Source: Actinokineospora iranica
GTDB taxonomy: Bacteria > Actinomycetota > Actinomycetes > Mycobacteriales > Pseudonocardiaceae
Assembly (NCBI RefSeq): GCF_900101685.1
Contig: NZ_FMZZ01000009.1
Span: 186,001 to 250,000 of the forward strand
Reading direction: 5' to 3'
DNA length: 64,000 nucleotides
The translations under genes and the position numbers were made by a program. Shown here piece after piece: positions 63,281-64,000 of this stretch. The notes beneath the pieces were generated by a model. That model worked only from the letters and a program-made list of their open reading frames with translations. It was not told the origin of the DNA and did no database searches. Every line of letters begins with the position of its first letter. The stretch's first letter is position 1.

Positions 63281-64000
63281 GTGTCGAACGACCGGCGCGT
63301 CCGGCTGGTGCTCGCCTCGGGGCTGCGCAGGGAGGCCACCGAGGCGCTCGCGGACCGGTTCGCCGGGCCGAGCACCGCCGTCGTGCACCACGACCTGCGC
63401 GAAGTCGCCGACGGCGTGGTCCGCAGGCGGCTGCGGGTTGGCGCGCGAGACACCACCGTCGTGCTCGACCTCGCCCACGGCTGCGTCTCCTGCACGCTGC
63501 GCGAAGACCTGCTGCCGCTGGTGCGCAAGCTGATCGCCACCCCGGCCGTCGAGCGGATCGTGCTGCACCTCGACCCGATGGTCGAGCCGGAGCCGGTCTG
63601 CTGGGCGCTGCACCACGCGCTGGTCGGCGAGCACACCATCACCGACCTCGCCGACATCGAGGCCGTCGTGACCGTGCTCGATGAGCGGACCTGGCTGGAC
63701 GACGCCACCGGCGACGTCCAGCTCGCCGAGCACGTCCCCGGCGTGCCTTCCGAGGACGACCGGACCCTGGCCCAGGTCGCGGTCGGGCAGGTGGAGTTCG
63801 CCGACGCCGTGGTGCTCGACGGCCGCGCGGACGCCTGGCTCGGCGCCCGCACCGCGGCGGTGCTCGACCGCCTCACCCCCGGCGCGCCCCGCGCTTACCT
63901 CGACACTCTTGAACAGCCCGAACTCGGTCTGGACGCACTGCTTGCCGCGGTCCCGGAGAACGCCCGACGCGGCGAGGTAACCGACGCGCACGGCCCCCTC
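63281..64000 (+). CDS. COG0523/CobW-like protein without P-loop, 3' end outside window
   Basis: 240 codons are visible. The GTG at 63281 has AGGAG at 7 bp; ATG at 63251 and 63239 are in frame but weaker. [15 protein letters not shown] matches the metal-binding CxCC region of COG0523 GTPases (here CVSC). The first strand reads [18 protein letters not shown], where family members have GxxGxGKT, so the nucleotide site is missing. This degenerate branch accompanies zinc-independent ribosomal proteins in actinomycetes. Probably a zinc-starvation metallochaperone or partner. Confidence 0.75.
   Translation, partial: MSNDRRVRLVLASGLRREATEALADRFAGPSTAVVHHDLREVADGVVRRRLRVGARDTTVVLDLAHGCVSCTLREDLLPLVRKLIATPAVERIVLHLDPMVEPEPVCWALHHALVGEHTITDLADIEAVVTVLDERTWLDDATGDVQLAEHVPGVPSEDDRTLAQVAVGQVEFADAVVLDGRADAWLGARTAAVLDRLTPGAPRAYLDTLEQPELGLDALLAAVPENARRGEVTDAHGPL

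Overview
This window comes from a high-GC actinomycete, most likely of the Pseudonocardiaceae (Actinokineospora, Lentzea or Saccharothrix-like; inference from gene content, not from a search). Support for this includes strong third-position GC bias, type VII secretion (ESX) companion genes, an actinobacterial integration host factor, AfsR/SARP-type and NB-ARC/TPR regulators, mycothiol-type TIGR03083 proteins, zinc-independent ribosomal protein paralogues and frequent GTG/TTG starts.

Layout. 1-2.2 kb: the end of an ESX-linked trio (YbaB-like, EspC-like, and a long secretion substrate with a lytic transglycosylase-like tail). 2.3-6.2 kb: glycerol-3-phosphate dehydrogenase, a TetR repressor and a divergent alkyl-DHAP-synthase-like flavoprotein around one palindrome. 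6-14 kb: small membrane, PRC-barrel, DUF4232, tandem GGCT, HxlR/SDR, C39 peptidase, PadR and acyl-CoA ligase genes. 14.3-16.7 kb: an mIHF-like nucleoid protein, isochorismate synthase and an Sfp-type PPTase. 16.7-23.2 kb: a PucR-like regulator, a long-chain acyl-CoA ligase and two secreted proteases that share a near-identical C-terminal P domain. 23.4-27.2 kb: a fatty-acid cluster (phosphotransferase-like protein, a short-chain dehydrogenase broken by an in-frame amber codon, acyl-CoA dehydrogenase, TetR) with twin operators. 27.2-29.2 kb: Vsr endonuclease and a C5-cytosine methyltransferase, the latter bracketed by 66-67 bp direct repeats. 29.7-35.7 kb: metabolic genes, each with a neighbouring regulator (MarR, PadR, MocR).

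35.7-54.2 kb is accessory in character. It holds gene remnants, small HTH proteins, unknown ORFs, a SARP-NB-ARC-TPR regulator, a second NB-ARC-TPR protein, a decayed MFS transporter and a compact minus-strand cassette (49.0-53.9 kb). The cassette consists of a Crp/Fnr-type regulator, a class III nucleotidyl-cyclase-like protein, a P-loop STAND-like protein and a two-TM membrane protein. The last three genes overlap by 4 bp. The C-terminus of the cyclase-like protein and the N-terminus of the STAND-like protein carry the same glycine/asparagine-rich motif, with 19 of 29 residues identical. A second motif (GxVVQ type) in the cyclase tail resembles one in the N-terminus of the nearby NB-ARC protein. 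This looks like a nucleotide-signalling and homotypic-motif conflict or cell-death module and is the strongest candidate for an undescribed system. The accessory stretch ends at a tRNA-Arg.

54.3-64 kb: an ABC-2 exporter pair, a very large secreted penicillin-acylase family enzyme with a discoidin tail, an orphan NarL-type response regulator, a TPR-GGDEF diguanylate cyclase, and the zinc-independent L28-L33-S14-S18 operon. The operon is transcribed away from a COG0523-like protein that lacks a recognisable P-loop, with a candidate Zur site between them. Two long hairpin elements (8.7 and 17.9 kb) and a 54 bp miniature version (27.9 kb) share the same ends and form a dispersed repeat family.
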